Part shown: positions 1 to 7,542 of the stretch, piece after piece
Layout: each line of letters begins with the position of its first letter
How positions within the stretch are numbered: position 1 is the stretch's first letter
The notes under the pieces: model-generated
What the model was told of the DNA's origin: nothing
The model's database searches: none
What the model saw: only the letters and a program-made list of their open reading frames with translations
Made by a program: the position numbers and the translations under genes
Source of the DNA: Oscillospiraceae bacterium
Lineage (GTDB): Bacteria > Bacillota > Clostridia > Oscillospirales > Acutalibacteraceae
Reading direction: 5' to 3'
NCBI GenBank assembly: GCA_902788995.1
Contig: CADAMO010000023.1
Location: 1-35,104, forward strand
Length of the DNA stretch: 35,104 nucleotides

Positions 1-2
1 CG

Positions 3-374
3 GGGGCGGAGGCGGGCTGCCAGGCGGAGGTGGGCTCCGCCTGCGCCATGGCGGCGGGGGCGCTGGCCGCGCTGCACGGCAGATCCCTTGCAGAGATCGA
101 GGCCGCCGCGGAGATGGCTATGGAGCACTGCCTTGGCATGACCTGCGACCCGGTGGACGGGCTGGTGCAGATCCCCTGCATCGAACGCAACGCCGTGGCC
201 GCCATGAAGGCCTATAACGCCGCTTCGCTGGCGGAGGTGGTCAGCGACAACCGGAAGATCTCCTTCGATATGGTGGTGCAGACCATGTATGAGACGGGCC
301 GGGATCTCTCCGCCCGCTACCGCGAGACCGCCGACGGAGGCCTTGCGAAGCTGTATGCAAAATATTTTGAATGA
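3..374 (+). CDS. sdaAA: L-serine dehydratase, iron-sulfur-dependent, alpha subunit (C-terminal part)
   Basis: This is the C-terminal ~123 residues of the [4Fe-4S] L-serine deaminase catalytic subunit, which converts serine to pyruvate and ammonia in the cytoplasm. The reading frame is open to the window edge, so the gene starts upstream. Visible family signatures are [10 protein letters not shown] near the edge, the [20 protein letters not shown] segment and the following ERNA. The two cysteines of [10 protein letters not shown] and the one in QIPC match the conserved cysteines of the family; some are cluster ligands. The beta domain or subunit would be expected upstream, outside the window. 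An ATG inside the open frame is not the true start. Function is confident from the motifs; the subunit layout cannot be seen. Confidence 0.9.
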   Translation, partial: GAEAGCQAEVGSACAMAAGALAALHGRSLAEIEAAAEMAMEHCLGMTCDPVDGLVQIPCIERNAVAAMKAYNAASLAEVVSDNRKISFDMVVQTMYETGRDLSARYRETADGGLAKLYAKYFE

Positions 375-386
375 GAGGATACGATC

Positions 387-1265
387 ATGACGATGTTGAA
401 AAAGACGGTTTCTCTGGCGCTCAGCGCCTTATTGCTGCTTTGCGCGCTGCTGCCGACCGCCCAGGCGGCGCCGATTCCCGGCGACGTGGACGGCGACGGA
501 AGCGTCAAACCCGGCGACGCACGGCTGGCGCTGCGGGCGTCGGTGCGGCTGGAATCCTATGAATTCGGTTCCCCCGCGTTTCTGGCAGCGGACGCCAACG
601 GCGACGGAGAGATCAAACCGGAGGACGCCAGAAGCATCCTTCGCGCCTCCGTGGGGCTGGAGACCCTGCCGGAGATCCGCCCGGCGGCGGATGAATGCGC
701 CTTTCTGCGCGGCGGCAGCTTCTATCTGCGGGGCACGGTGACGGATGGGGACGGGCAGTCCTCTCCGCTGGCGCTGGCGGTCTCTCCCGAGGGCGTTTAC
801 ACCCTCTCATCCATTGACGGCGAGCCGGTGGGCGTGCTGATGAAGGACGGCAATACCTTCCTGATCAGCCCCCGCCGTCAGGCGTATCTGACACTGTCCG
901 ACGCCATGCTGGACGCCATCGGCGCGGGGGATCTGTCCAACGTCCCCACCGCGGCGGATTTTGCCTGCGATCCCGCTCTGGCAGACCGAACCGAAACCGT
1001 CACGGTGAACGGCGTCGCCTGCAACGAATACGTGTTTGAGACCGCCGACGGCGGCGTCAGGCGCATTGTCACGGATGAAGGCCGCCTGCTGCGCATCAGC
1101 GTTGAGACCGCCGACGGCAGGACGGAAACCGTGCAGGAGATCGAATACGTCACCGACCGCGTGCCTGCCGCGCTGCTGACCGTGCCGGAGAGCTATGAGG
1201 AATACCGGGGCCTGACGGGCCTGTTCGCCTTCGCGCAGCTGCTGGGCGTCCCGCAGGAGGGCTGA
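387..1265 (+). CDS. Secreted protein with N-terminal dockerin-like EF-hand pair
   Basis: A 292-residue protein starting 12 bases after sdaAA, with AGAGGA before the ATG. Residues 1-27 form a signal peptide: a KK start, a long Leu/Ala core and an AQAA cleavage region. Residues ~30-95 hold two calcium-loop modules, PGDVDGDGSVKPGDARLALR and AADANGDGEIKPEDARSILR, each followed by RASV. This is the duplicated type-I dockerin pattern. The remaining ~195 residues contain short beta-type segments and no family I recognise. Dockerins usually sit at the C-terminus or between domains, so a position directly after the signal peptide is odd. The protein is probably exported and either cell-wall associated or bound to a cohesin. 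No cohesin or scaffoldin is in the window. The LRR protein at the other end carries a closely similar module. Confidence 0.75.
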   Translation: MTMLKKTVSLALSALLLLCALLPTAQAAPIPGDVDGDGSVKPGDARLALRASVRLESYEFGSPAFLAADANGDGEIKPEDARSILRASVGLETLPEIRPAADECAFLRGGSFYLRGTVTDGDGQSSPLALAVSPEGVYTLSSIDGEPVGVLMKDGNTFLISPRRQAYLTLSDAMLDAIGAGDLSNVPTAADFACDPALADRTETVTVNGVACNEYVFETADGGVRRIVTDEGRLLRISVETADGRTETVQEIEYVTDRVPAALLTVPESYEEYRGLTGLFAFAQLLGVPQEG

Positions 1266-1312
1266 CGGCCGCCCTTTGAGGCAAATGACCCTCAAAATGA
1301 CAATATGAAAGC

Positions 1313-1342
1313 AACCACCCGGACCGTCCCGTCCGGGTGGTT
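1313..1342. terminator. Bidirectional intrinsic terminator between convergent genes
   Basis: A perfect 12-bp stem (AACCACCCGGAC with GTCCGGGTGGTT) closes a six-base loop. It lies between the dockerin gene, which reads in from the left, and the activase gene, which reads in from the right. A T-rich stretch follows on the plus strand. The placement suits termination in both directions. Confidence 0.8.
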
Positions 1343-1355
1343 GTATTCCTTTCTA

Positions 1356-2192
1356 TCACGGCTCGTAGATCGCGCCGGTCTCTTCCGCCAGGGCGGTCAT
1401 AAAGGCCCTTTCCGGCGCGGCGGCAGCGGCGGCGGGGTAATCGCGGCCCAGCGCCGCGTATTTGCCTGCGCCCGTGTCGTGGTAGGGCATCAGCTGCAGG
1501 GGCGAACCTTCCGTGAACGCCCGCACCGCCGCCAGCTCCCCGTCGTTAAAGCCGGGGATATAGGGCATGCGGAACACCACGTTTGCGCCGCTCTGTTTCA
1601 GCCGCTCGGCGTTGGCGAGAATGACCTCGTTGGAAACGCCGGTGTTCCGCCGGTGCAGCGCCGGGTCGATCCCCTTGATATCGTAATACACGTGATCCAG
1701 CAGGGGCAGCAGTCCTTCCAGCGCCTCCCACGGGGCGAAGCCGCTGGTCTCAACGGCGGTGTTCACGCCCTGCTCCCGGCAAAGCCGCAGCAGTTCACGG
1801 GCGAAATCCGGCTGGGCGAGGGGCTCGCCGCCGGTCAGCGTCATGCCGCCGCCGGAGGTCTCATAAAACGCCCTGTCCCGCAGCACGGTCCGCAGCGCCT
1901 CCTCCAGGGTGATTTCATAGCCGCTGATCTCCCGCGCACCGGACCGACACACGTCGGCGCAGCGGCCGCACCCCGTACAGGCAGCGGTGTGGGTGTTGGG
2001 GCACACGCCGGCGCAGCGGCCGCAGCCGGTGCACTTATGGGCGTAGAACATCAATTGGGGGCGGGGGCTCTGGGATTCCGGATTGTGGCACCAGGCGCAG
2101 CGCAGCGGGCAGCCCTTGAAGAAGACCGCCGTGCGGATGCCGGGGCCGTCGTGGATGGAAAACCGCTGAATGTCAAAGATTCGCCCTGTCAT
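1356..2192 (-). CDS. Glycyl-radical enzyme activating protein (pyruvate formate-lyase activase family)
   Basis: A radical-SAM protein of 278 residues. The CxxxCxxC motif (C28, C32, C35, in FKGCPLRCAWCHNPES) binds the 4Fe-4S cluster that cleaves SAM. A ferredoxin-like insert follows at ~50-80, with two CTGCGRC motifs; the second cluster lacks the usual final CP (it reads CRSGA). GGGMTLTGGEPL and the YYDIKGIDP segment are typical of the family. The insert marks the class that activates glycyl-radical enzymes other than classic PFL, such as diol or glycerol dehydratases. The gene begins six bases after the aldo/keto reductase stop, so the two are co-transcribed. No glycyl-radical enzyme lies nearby, so the substrate is unknown. 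It ends near the shared terminator at 1313-1342. Confidence 0.9.
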   Translation of the reverse strand: MTGRIFDIQRFSIHDGPGIRTAVFFKGCPLRCAWCHNPESQSPRPQLMFYAHKCTGCGRCAGVCPNTHTAACTGCGRCADVCRSGAREISGYEITLEEALRTVLRDRAFYETSGGGMTLTGGEPLAQPDFARELLRLCREQGVNTAVETSGFAPWEALEGLLPLLDHVYYDIKGIDPALHRRNTGVSNEVILANAERLKQSGANVVFRMPYIPGFNDGELAAVRAFTEGSPLQLMPYHDTGAGKYAALGRDYPAAAAAAPERAFMTALAEETGAIYEP

Positions 2193-2198
2193 GGCTTC

Positions 2199-3065
2199 TT
2201 ACGCGATGGCGTCCGCGGGGGCGTCCTCCGGCAGAAAACCGCTGAAGCCCAGCTGCGGCATGGCCAGCAGCGTCTTCATGTCCTCGTCGGAGATGGCAAA
2301 GTCGAATACGTCCGCGTTGGCGGAGATGCGTTCCGGCCTGGTGGATTTGGGCAGGGGCAGCACGTCGCACTGCAGGGCGAAGCGCACGCAAAGCTGGGCG
2401 GCGGTCTTGCCGTATTTTGCCGCCATTTCGTTCAGGGCGGGGTCGGAAAGCACCGCGCCGCTGCCCAGGGGCGACCAGGCCTCCGCCAGCAGGCCGCAGC
2501 TCTGGGAATAGCGGATGTTGTCGATCTGCGGATAGCCCGGGTGGAATTCCAGCTGGTTCACCATGGGCTTGATCTCGCTCATGGCGATCAGCGCGTCCAG
2601 ATGCGCCGGGAAAAAGTTGCTCACGCCGATGGCCCGGATCTTGCCGTCCCGGTACATCTTCTCCATCCCGCGCCAGGTGTCGGCGTTGATCTCCTTCCAG
2701 TCGGGGGAAATCTTTGCGACGCAGGGCCAGTGGATCAGGTACAGGTCCACGTAGTCAAGGCCCAGCAGCTTCAGAGAGGTTTCCACGGCGTTCACGGTTT
2801 TGGCATAGCCGCGCTCCGTGACCCAGTGCTTGGTGGTGACGAAGATCTCGCTTCTGGCCACGCCCGACCGGCGGATGCCCTCGCCCACGCTTTTTTCATT
2901 GCCGTAGGCAAAGGCGGTGTCAATGTGGCGGTAACCCAGCTCCAGCGCCGCCCGCACGCAGTCGGCGGTGGTTTCGCCATCAGGCGTCTGCCACGTGCCG
3001 TAGCCGATGCAGGGGATATTCACGCCGTTGGCAAGGGTAAAGCATTCCGTTTTTGCAGTAAACAT
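2199..3065 (-). CDS. Aldo/keto reductase
   Basis: An NAD(P)H-dependent carbonyl reductase of 288 residues with a TIM-barrel fold. Visible family motifs are GYGTWQTP, HIDTAFAYGNE (catalytic Asp and Tyr), FVTTKHW (catalytic Lys) and LYLIHWP (catalytic His), plus IGVSNF and LPLPKSTRPERI near the cofactor site. The frame allows a start eight codons upstream. ATG at 3065 is chosen because GGAGG lies nine bases before it; the upstream ATG has no such site. It heads a two-gene operon with the activase. The physiological substrate cannot be read from sequence; the family covers 2,5-diketogluconate, methylglyoxal and similar carbonyls. Confidence 0.9.
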   Translation of the reverse strand: MFTAKTECFTLANGVNIPCIGYGTWQTPDGETTADCVRAALELGYRHIDTAFAYGNEKSVGEGIRRSGVARSEIFVTTKHWVTERGYAKTVNAVETSLKLLGLDYVDLYLIHWPCVAKISPDWKEINADTWRGMEKMYRDGKIRAIGVSNFFPAHLDALIAMSEIKPMVNQLEFHPGYPQIDNIRYSQSCGLLAEAWSPLGSGAVLSDPALNEMAAKYGKTAAQLCVRFALQCDVLPLPKSTRPERISANADVFDFAISDEDMKTLLAMPQLGFSGFLPEDAPADAIA

Positions 3066-3104
3066 ATCAGATCGCCTCCGGTAAATCATAATCAGGATAT
3101 TATT

Positions 3105-3133
3105 ATAATAAACGCAAAAATTTTTCCTGTCAA
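3105..3133 (-). promoter_or_regulatory. Sigma-A promoter for the aldo/keto reductase operon
   Basis: On the minus strand a consensus TTGACA (3133-3128) is followed after 17 bases by TATTAT (3110-3105). An AT-rich stretch follows, then the ribosome site of the reductase. A TATAAT three bases further on would give a 20-base spacer and is less likely. Confidence 0.6.
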
Positions 3134-3232
3134 CCCGTTTGTGACAGAGAAAGGGGAGGAGACGTAGAGAGCGGAGAGCGGAGAGAGGTCGGTTGTCGGG
3201 AAGAATCCCGCGAAAAGATTTTCCCCGTCCTC

Positions 3233-3261
3233 TTGCATACGGCGAAAAAACGTGCTATAAT
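3233..3261 (+). promoter_or_regulatory. Sigma-A promoter of the speA leader
   Basis: TTGCAT (3233-3238) and TATAAT (3256-3261) are separated by exactly 17 bases. The start of transcription would fall near 3268, leaving a ~420-base untranslated region before arginine decarboxylase. Confidence 0.75.
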
Positions 3262-3267
3262 ATCTCC

Positions 3268-3672
3268 GTTCATTAAAGAACGTGAGGACAAGACGGCGGC
3301 TGCGGCTGCCGCGGAGTCTGGCGATTACTTCGGACCACTCTCCCCGCCGCTTTACGGGGCGGAGTCAAGGCCATACGGACAGCCGGGTCCACTGCCGAAG
3401 GGCGGCGTTTGCCGCGTTATTGATTGAGTTGAAAGCTCAGTTTTATAAGTTGGTTGCTTAAAAACCGAAATGCGTTGCCGCGCAGACTTGTGAAATGGTC
3501 AATAAAGAGTAGTAAAAGTATTCTTGCTGTATAGACTCTGAGTGCCCTTTATCTCCTTTGTCAATACCGGAAAGCATCGGTGCGATCCTTCCGCCGATGG
3601 GCCCGTTTGCGGGCGAACGATTTGTCAGGGTAAAACGCAGGTTGTGTGAAAACGGCTTGCGTTTTTTGTTTT
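3268..3672 (+). ncRNA. Long structured leader or small RNA upstream of arginine decarboxylase
   Basis: No convincing gene occupies 3066-3688. The transcript from 3268 folds well at its 5' end. A basal helix pairs 3302-3311 (GCGGCTGCCG) with 3403-3415. Inside it, 3328-3336 (CTTCGGACC) pairs with GGTCC at 3386-3390 and GAAG at 3397-3400. A strong hairpin lies at 3337-3365 (ACTCTCCCCG with CGGGGCGGAGT). An intrinsic terminator stands just before the start codon, at 3632-3667. Two readings fit: a leader that senses a ligand and attenuates the polyamine operon, or a separate small RNA of ~180 nt followed by a plain leader. I did not recognise a known riboswitch, T-box, 6S, SRP or RNase P signature. 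The structure is seen by eye; the function is inference. Confidence 0.4.
3632..3667 (+). terminator. Intrinsic terminator directly before the speA start
   Basis: AAAACGCA (3632-3639) pairs with TGCGTTTT (3658-3665), and the T-run continues as TTTTTTGTTTTTT. The speA start codon is only ~20 bases further, with GAGGTG between. A terminator in this position normally ends a conditional leader. Confidence 0.6.
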
Positions 3673-3688
3673 TTCTGCGAGGTGTGAA

Positions 3689-5127
3689 ATGGAAGAAGAG
3701 AAAAAGCTGGATCAGAACCGCGCCCCCATTTATGAGGCGCTGCAGACCTTCCGTCAGATGCGGGTGGTCCCCTTTGACGTGCCGGGCCATAAGCACGGCC
3801 GGGGCAATCCGGAGCTGACCGCCTTTTTAGGCGAAAAGTGCGTTGGCATCGACGTAAACAGCATGAAACCGCTGGACAACCTCTGCCATCCCATCTCCGT
3901 GATCCGCGAGGCGGAGGATCTGGCGGCGGACGCCTTCGGGGCGGCCCACGCGTTCCTCATGGTGGGCGGCACCACCAGCGCCGTGCAGAGCATGGTGCTT
4001 TCCACCTGCAAGCGGGGCGACAAGATCATCCTGCCCCGCAACGTACACCGCAGCGTGATCAACGCGCTGGTGCTCTGCGGCGCAGTGCCGGTTTACGTCA
4101 ATCCCGAGGTGGATCACCGTCTCGGCATTTCGCTGGGCATGCGGCGTGAGCAGGTGGCAAAGGCCATCCGCGAAAACCCCGACGCGGTGGCGGTGCTGGT
4201 CAACAACCCCACCTATTACGGCGTGTGCAGCGACCTGCGGGCCATCGTCACCATGGCCCACGACGCGGGCATGTACTGCCTGGCGGACGAGGCCCACGGC
4301 ACCCACTTCTATTTCGGCGACAATATGCCCGTTTCCGCCATGGCGGCGGGGGCGGATATGTCCGCCGTCTCCATGCATAAAAGCGGCGGCAGCCTGACCC
4401 AGTCGAGCCTGCTGCTCACCGGCCCCGGCGTCAGCGAGGGCCACGTGCGGCAGATCATCAACCTGACCCAGACCACCTCCGGCAGCTATCTGCTCATGTC
4501 CAGCCTTGATATCAGCCGCCGCAACCTGGCCCAGCGGGGCCGTCAGGTCTTTGCCAAGGTCATTGAAATGGCGGATTACGCAAGGGAAGAGATCAACGCC
4601 GTGGGCGGCTATTACGCCTTCGGCCGGGAGCTGATCGACGGCAACGCCATTTACGATTTCGACCCCACCAAGCTTAGCGTCCACACCCGGGATATCGGCC
4701 TTGCCGGCATCGAGGTCTACGATATCCTGCGGGATGAATACGACATCCAGATCGAGTTCGGCGATATCGGCAACATCCTCGCCTACCTCTCCATCGGCGA
4801 CCGGCCCCAGGAGCTGGAACGGCTGGTCAGCGCCCTGGCGGAGATCCGCCGCCGCTACCACACCGACAGCAGCGGCTCGACCCCGAGGTGGTCACCAGCC
4901 CGCAGGAGGCCTTCTACGCCGAAAAGCGCAGCGTGCCCCTGAAGGAGAGCGCGGGCCTTGTGTGCAGCGAATTCGTCATGTGCTACCCGCCGGGTATCCC
5001 GATCCTGGCCCCCGGCGAACGCATCACGCAGGAGATCCTGGATTATATCGAATACGCCAAGGTGAAGGGCTGTTCCATGACCGGCCCCGAGGACCCGGAT
5101 ATTCTCAACATCAACGTTCTGAAATAA
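3689..5127 (+). CDS. speA: Arginine decarboxylase (Orn/Lys/Arg class, PLP fold I), with an internal frameshift
   Basis: This PLP enzyme makes agmatine from arginine, the first step of the polyamine pathway. The first frame runs from ATG 3689 (GAGGTG before it) and contains PFDVPGHKHGRGNPE, DVNSMKPLDNLCHP, NNPTYYGVCSD, DEAHG and SMHKSGG, where K231 should carry PLP. Near 4876 the frame changes. The C-terminal domain (TSPQEAFYAEKRSVPL, CYPPGIPILAPGE, GPEDPDILNI) continues in the -1 frame to the stop at 5125-5127. Joining the frames at 4876 (…SSG/LDPEVV…) gives ~479 residues, normal for a SpeA of this class. Unrepaired, the first frame would run on to 4942 with unrelated residues. One missing base, real or from assembly, explains it; I see no slippery heptamer. 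The arginine specificity is inferred from the adjacent agmatinase; lysine decarboxylase is the alternative by sequence. Confidence 0.85.
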
Positions 5128-5142
5128 AGGAGGCCGACGGAA

Positions 5143-5994
5143 GTGGAGTTATGGTTCAGTGAGTTCCACGCCCCGGACGTGAAGCACAGCATCCGGGTCA
5201 ACCGGCATCTGTATTCCCATAAGAGCGAATACCAGCAGATCGATATTTTCGATACCCCCGAGTTCGGCCGCGTGCTGGCGCTGGACGGCAGCGTGATGCT
5301 GACCGAGCGGGACGAGTTCATCTACGACGAAATGATCACCCACGTGCCCCTGTCGGTCCACCCCGGCGTGAAGGACGTGCTGGTCATCGGCGCGGGGGAC
5401 GGCGGCGTGGTCAAGGAGCTGACCCGCTACGACAGCGTCAACCGCATCGACCTGGTGGAGATGGACCCGCAGGTGATCGAGGCCTGCCGCGCCTACCTGC
5501 CCGAAAACGCCATCCGGCTGGACGACAGCCGTGTGCATATCTACTACGACAACGCCCTGCGGTTCATCCGCCGGTGCACCGACGAATACGACCTGATCAT
5601 CGTGGACTCCACCGATCCCTTCGGCCCCTCGGAGGGCTATTTCACCAGGGAGTTCTACGGCATCTGCTACAACGCTTTGCACGAGGACGGCATCATGGTC
5701 AACCAGCAGGGCAGTCCCTTCTATAAACACGACGCCGACGCCATGCAGCGCAGCCACAAGCGCATCGTCAACACCTTCCCCATCAGCCGGGTGTATCAGG
5801 CCCACATCCCCACCTACGCGGCGGGCTACTGGCTGTTCGGCTTTGCCAGCAAAAAGTACCACCCCATCGACGACTTCGATGAGAACCGCTGGAAGGCGCT
5901 GAACCTGGGCACCAAATACTATACGACGAAACTCCACATCGGGGCCTTCTATCTGCCCGCGTATCTGGAGAAAATGCTGGAGGAGGTGGAATAA
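5143..5994 (+). CDS. speE: Spermidine synthase (polyamine aminopropyltransferase)
   Basis: A 283-residue enzyme that transfers an aminopropyl group from decarboxylated SAM to a diamine. It starts with GTG at 5143, set by AAAGGAGG nine bases upstream. Residues 1-55 form the N-terminal beta domain. The Rossmann domain has VLVIGAGDGGVVKEL, the acidic VEMDPQVIEAC segment that binds the donor, and DSTDPFGPSEGYF with the catalytic Asp. It sits between arginine decarboxylase and agmatinase, and its stop abuts the speB ATG. The acceptor may be putrescine, or agmatine as in the Thermus-type route. No SAM decarboxylase (speD) lies in the window, so the donor must be made elsewhere. Confidence 0.92.
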   Translation: MELWFSEFHAPDVKHSIRVNRHLYSHKSEYQQIDIFDTPEFGRVLALDGSVMLTERDEFIYDEMITHVPLSVHPGVKDVLVIGAGDGGVVKELTRYDSVNRIDLVEMDPQVIEACRAYLPENAIRLDDSRVHIYYDNALRFIRRCTDEYDLIIVDSTDPFGPSEGYFTREFYGICYNALHEDGIMVNQQGSPFYKHDADAMQRSHKRIVNTFPISRVYQAHIPTYAAGYWLFGFASKKYHPIDDFDENRWKALNLGTKYYTTKLHIGAFYLPAYLEKMLEEVE

Positions 5995-6846
5995 ATGCGG
6001 CAAAACGTTGAAACCTTCATCGGGTGCGACGCCCCCTATGAGGTTGCGAAGATCGTCCTCTACGGCGCGCCCTTCGATTCCACCACCAGCTTCCGCCCCG
6101 GGGCCCGGTTCGGCCCCGCCGCCATGCGCCACGAGAGCTTCGGCATCGAGACCTGGAGCCCCTACCAGCAAAAGGAGCTGACAGAATACGCCGTCTTCGA
6201 CAGCGGCGACATGGAGCTGTGCTTCGGCAGCGCCGAGAGCGCCCTCGCCGACATTGAGGCCCGGGCGGAGGAGATTCTGACCGACGGCAAATTCCCGCTG
6301 CTGCTGGGGGGCGAGCATCTGGTCACCCTGGGGGCGGTGCGGGCCGTCGCCAAGCGGTACCCGGACCTGCAGATCATCCATTTCGACGCCCACGCGGACC
6401 TGCGGGACGACTACCTCGGCGCGCGCCTCAGCCACGCCTGCGTGATCCGCCGGTGCCACGATATTCTCGGCGACGGGCGCATCCACCAGTTCTGCATCCG
6501 CAGCGGCGACCGGGAGGAATTCCGCTTTGCCGATACCCATACGGAGCTGCACCCCTTTGATTTCACCGGGCTGGAGGAGACCGTGGCCGCGCTGAAAGCG
6601 AGCGGCGCGCCGGTCTATTTCACCATCGACCTTGACTGCCTCGACCCCGCCGTGTTCCCGGGCACGGGCACGCCGGAGGCGGGCGGCGTCACCTTTCCCC
6701 AACTACTGGGGGCGATTCTGCAGGTCGCCGGGGTCAACGTGGTGGGCGCGGACGTGAACGAGCTGGCCCCGATGCTGGACGCCAGCGGCGTTTCCACCGC
6801 CGCCGCCTGCAAAGTCCTGCGCGAGCTGCTGCTGGCGCTGGGATGA
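5995..6846 (+). CDS. speB: Agmatinase (ureohydrolase family)
   Basis: A 283-residue binuclear manganese enzyme that hydrolyses agmatine to putrescine and urea. The metal ligands are visible in GGEH, FDAHADLRDDY with SHA soon after, and IDLDCLDPAVFPGTGTPE. The start codon follows the speE stop directly (TAAATG), so the two are translationally coupled; GGAGGAGG lies upstream. With the decarboxylase and SpeE it makes a complete arginine-to-spermidine set if decarboxylated SAM is supplied. Agmatinase and N1-aminopropylagmatinase cannot be told apart by sequence alone, so the order of the SpeB and SpeE steps is open. Confidence 0.92.
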   Translation: MRQNVETFIGCDAPYEVAKIVLYGAPFDSTTSFRPGARFGPAAMRHESFGIETWSPYQQKELTEYAVFDSGDMELCFGSAESALADIEARAEEILTDGKFPLLLGGEHLVTLGAVRAVAKRYPDLQIIHFDAHADLRDDYLGARLSHACVIRRCHDILGDGRIHQFCIRSGDREEFRFADTHTELHPFDFTGLEETVAALKASGAPVYFTIDLDCLDPAVFPGTGTPEAGGVTFPQLLGAILQVAGVNVVGADVNELAPMLDASGVSTAAACKVLRELLLALG

Positions 6847-6865
6847 ATAATCCTTTAATGTAGTG

Positions 6866-7464
6866 CGCGGAGCGAATAAAGTTTTCGGTCCAGCCTTTTT
6901 CAAAAGGCTGGCGGGTTCTCAGGGCAGCGCCCTGAGGCGTTCGCCGCAGCGAACGCAATTCCTGCGCTTCACAGGCGCAGGAGGTTGTTAAGGAACCCTC
7001 GCCGGGGGTTCCTTAAGCGCGAAGCGCAATTGCCTGCGAAAGCGGTAACACGCAGCACGGCGTATCACGCCGTCCGGCGCTTCCCCATGAGGACAACTTC
7101 CCGTCTGTAAAAAACCTACCCCATATCACGTAGCACGGCGTATCACGCCGTCCGGCGCTTCCCCATGAGGAACCGCAGCACGCTGCCTCAGCAGCGTAAT
7201 AAACGGACGTTGAAACGGAGCTGAGGTTCCGTTCTGCCGCCTTTACGTTAATGAACATGGCGTGGTCAAAATGCGCTTCGCGCCGGGGGACCCCCGGCGA
7301 GGGTCCCCCACAGTAAAACAGTCCGGCGGACTGTTTTACTTCCCCTCCTGCGCTTGCTGAAGCGATAAGCGTTTCGCCCGCTGCGGCGGGCGACCAAAGG
7401 CGCCGCCTTTGGATACCGCAAGCCTTTTGAAAAAGGCTTGACCGAAAACTTTCATTGCTTCGCG
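6866..7464. repeat. 599-bp inverted-repeat element built of successive perfect hairpins
   Basis: This fills most of the gap after speB. The ends are 48-base inverted repeats with six mismatches (6866-6913 against 7417-7464). Going inward, each arm is a string of perfect hairpins. Left arm: 6890-6911, 6918-6936, 6937-6956, 6961-6981, 6988-7016, 7017-7027. Right arm, in mirror order: 7420-7439, 7394-7412, 7374-7393, 7351-7364, 7285-7309, 7273-7283, with an additional 29-base palindrome at 7312-7340. Corresponding hairpins differ in stem sequence by compensated changes, while several loops are unchanged. The centre holds a 45-bp direct repeat. No convincing gene lies inside. The first hairpin may also terminate the speA-speE-speB message. 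Confidence 0.8.
7049..7171 (+). repeat. 45-bp direct repeat with GTAG/GCAG-headed hairpins
   Basis: Two copies, 7049-7093 and 7127-7171, differ at one base. Each contains the hairpin ACGGCG-TATCA-CGCCGT and ends in TTCCCCATGAGGA. The second copy starts with GTAGCACGGC, the same head as the other intergenic repeats. A related short hairpin (CGCTGC-CTCA-GCAGCG, 7181-7196) follows. Confidence 0.8.
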
Positions 7465-7477
7465 AAAACCGTGTGGA

Positions 7478-7507
7478 TTACATATTTCATTTATGTAAAA
7501 ATAATAT
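7478..7507 (+). promoter_or_regulatory. Possible promoter with overlapping palindrome for the carboxynorspermidine genes
   Basis: TTACAT (7478-7483) and TAATAT (7502-7507) are 18 bases apart. The first hexamer is part of a perfect inverted repeat, TTACATA (7478-7484) and TATGTAA (7492-7498), which looks like an operator. The AT-rich patch contrasts with the GC-rich element before it. A strong AAAGGAGC ribosome site and the ATG at 7543 follow. Confidence 0.4.
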
Positions 7508-7542
7508 CATCTGACGATATCTGAAAAAAAGGAGCTAAGAAC

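Noticed and set aside
1305-3167. A 620-residue plus-strand open frame
   Set aside because: It is antisense to the activase and aldo/keto reductase, both of which carry full family motifs. Its translation is low-complexity (Gly/His/Arg/Ala) as expected of a GC-rich shadow frame.
3268-3420. 6S RNA, cobalamin riboswitch or RNase P RNA in the speA leader
   Set aside because: The length and pairing are suggestive of a structured RNA, but none of the conserved sequence boxes of these classes is present.
6866-7464. An integron cassette array or insertion sequence
   Set aside because: There is no transposase or integrase frame and no attC-type conserved boxes; the hairpins mirror each other instead of repeating head to tail.
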